Below are positions 6,527-7,129 of a stretch of 7,129 nucleotides of DNA, piece after piece. This stretch comes from Chitinophagales bacterium. Its GTDB lineage: Bacteria > Bacteroidota > Bacteroidia > Chitinophagales > JAHDHT01. The DNA is taken from positions 8,801 to 15,929 of the forward strand of contig JAHDHT010000090.1 of the NCBI GenBank assembly GCA_020631175.1, given 5' to 3'. Under the pieces are notes generated by a model. The model made no database searches and had not been told where the DNA came from. It saw only the letters and a list, made by a program, of their open reading frames with translations. Within the stretch, counting starts at the first letter, position 1, and each line of letters starts with the position of its first letter. The translations under genes were made by a program, and so were the position numbers.

Positions 6527-6967
6527 TCATTTCAAATAATCCATTTTAAATTTTTCCATTCGTTTCCGATTCGCCCCTAAATCAGAATGTCCGACTCTTG
6601 AAGCCGATTTAAAATGCACTTTTTTGCTGTTCTGATCGAGCAAAAACTCTACATCATCGGTGAAAATACCTGATTTTGTTTGAAATTCTGCGTGAATATA
6701 AACCAGTGATTCTTTAATGATTTTTGTCCGTTCTGTTGCCTCAATAGTGGCTTTTAATGCCTGTTTTGTATCGGCTAAGCTGCCTTTAAACGGCAAAGCA
6801 TCCATTAGTTTATCTTCCTGTTCGGTTGTAGTAGAAACGCAGTTCGGGCTGCCGGGGCAATCCTGTAACTGATTAAATCTCAAGCCGACGGTTTCGGGTA
6901 CTGAACTATTGCAAGATGCCAATGCAAAGGCAGATATTATGATGAATATTTGAACTAATTGCTTCAT
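6527..6967 (-). CDS. DUF1499 family lipoprotein
   Basis: The product has 146 residues. An N-terminal hydrophobic segment ends in the lipobox LASC, with Cys19 as the expected lipidated residue, so the mature protein is anchored to a membrane facing the periplasm or the surface. The rest matches the DUF1499 family, with CPGSPNCVS at 37-45, FTDDVEFLLD at 102-111 and the C-terminal signature SASRVGHSDLGANRKR at 121-136. Length is usual for the family, with no sign of truncation. The molecular function of DUF1499 proteins is not established as far as I know. The start is fixed by the signal peptide and by a promoter-like pair ending 14 bp upstream. It is first of the run of minus-strand genes, 50 bp ahead of the DUF4287/SRPBCC gene, with no intrinsic terminator seen between them. 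Confidence 0.88.
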   Translation of the reverse strand: MKQLVQIFIIISAFALASCNSSVPETVGLRFNQLQDCPGSPNCVSTTTEQEDKLMDALPFKGSLADTKQALKATIEATERTKIIKESLVYIHAEFQTKSGIFTDDVEFLLDQNSKKVHFKSASRVGHSDLGANRKRMEKFKMDYLK

Positions 6968-6980
6968 AATCGTTAAACAA

Positions 6981-7009
6981 CAATTTTAGCAGATAGTTGA
7001 AATTAACAA
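6981..7009 (-). promoter_or_regulatory. candidate promoter for the DUF1499 lipoprotein gene
   Basis: On the minus strand TTG (7009-7007) is followed after 18 nt by TAAAATTG (6988-6981), one mismatch from TAnnTTTG. The start codon at 6967 lies 13 nt further on, so the untranslated leader would be about 10 nt and without room for a good ribosome-binding site. Confidence 0.45.
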
Positions 7010-7042
7010 TAAAGATTTTTAGACGACTGTCTACTTTTTTTT

Positions 7043-7080
7043 AAAAAATGGCATTGCTGATTTAAGAGTTTACTGCCATT
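7043..7080 (-). terminator. possible minus-strand terminator near right edge
   Basis: Read on the minus strand, AATGGCA (7080-7074) can pair with TGCCATT (7053-7047) across a 20-nt loop, followed by a further four T residues (7046-7043). The stem is only 7 bp and the loop is long, so it is a weak candidate. It would serve a minus-strand gene entering from the right. A frame open from the edge ends at TAA (7081-7079), but 16 codons are too few to call a gene. Confidence 0.3.
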
Positions 7081-7100
7081 ACAAACTTAAGTATAAATCG

Positions 7101-7108
7101 TATTTTAG
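7101..7108 (+). promoter_or_regulatory. possible outward promoter -7 box at right edge
   Basis: TATTTTAG at 7101-7108 resembles TAnnTTTG and is followed by GCGCTCCG, a context I recall just upstream of genes in Bacteroidota. The position 19 nt upstream holds TTA rather than TTG. If real, it drives a plus-strand gene beyond the window, divergent from the lipoprotein gene. It conflicts in part with the terminator reading of the neighbouring hairpin. Confidence 0.25.
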
Positions 7109-7129
7109 CGCTCCGAAAGAAAAAAATCC

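Overview
The window looks like a chromosomal segment from a member of the Bacteroidota, probably a flavobacterium-like lineage. It is AT-rich and its starts mostly lack strong Shine-Dalgarno sequences. Several gaps hold promoter-like TTG / TAnnTTTG pairs. The gene content also fits the phylum: a TonB paralogue, exported peptidases with signal peptides ending before Gln, and a short lipoprotein. No insertion sequence, phage gene, CRISPR array, tRNA or rRNA is visible.

Layout. Positions 1-358 have no ordinary gene but are structured: a 14-bp direct repeat (4-27), five tandem CTTANN hexamers (67-96), a compact element with a long hairpin and a possible pseudoknot (96-245), then a short leader containing a 13-codon ORF whose stop overlaps the start of the next gene. 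The plus-strand gene at 359-1291 encodes a TonB-like energy transducer with two predicted membrane segments. Everything else, from 6967 down to 1293, is on the minus strand. In transcription order it comprises a DUF1499 lipoprotein (6527-6967), a DUF4287 plus SRPBCC-like cytoplasmic protein (5856-6476), a secreted protein joining a CpcT/CpeT-like domain to a complete S9A prolyl oligopeptidase (3122-5770), and a secreted M61-like zinc peptidase with a PDZ domain (1293-3119). The last 160 bases hold a promoter for the lipoprotein gene, a hairpin with a T-run on the minus strand, and a weak outward promoter for a gene beyond the right edge.

How the parts relate. The two peptidase genes are separated by 2 bp and both products carry signal peptides, so they are very likely co-transcribed and act together on peptides outside the cytoplasm. 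The TonB gene and the M61 gene converge with 1 bp between their stop codons. The strong intrinsic terminator of the TonB gene therefore lies inside the last codons of the M61 gene. The two small minus-strand genes at the right have their own promoter-like sequences, and no functional link to the peptidases can be shown.

The most unusual items are the CpcT/CpeT-prolyl oligopeptidase fusion, the structured element at 96-245, and the terminator nested in a convergent coding region. Function assignments rest on motif recognition by eye, without database searches.
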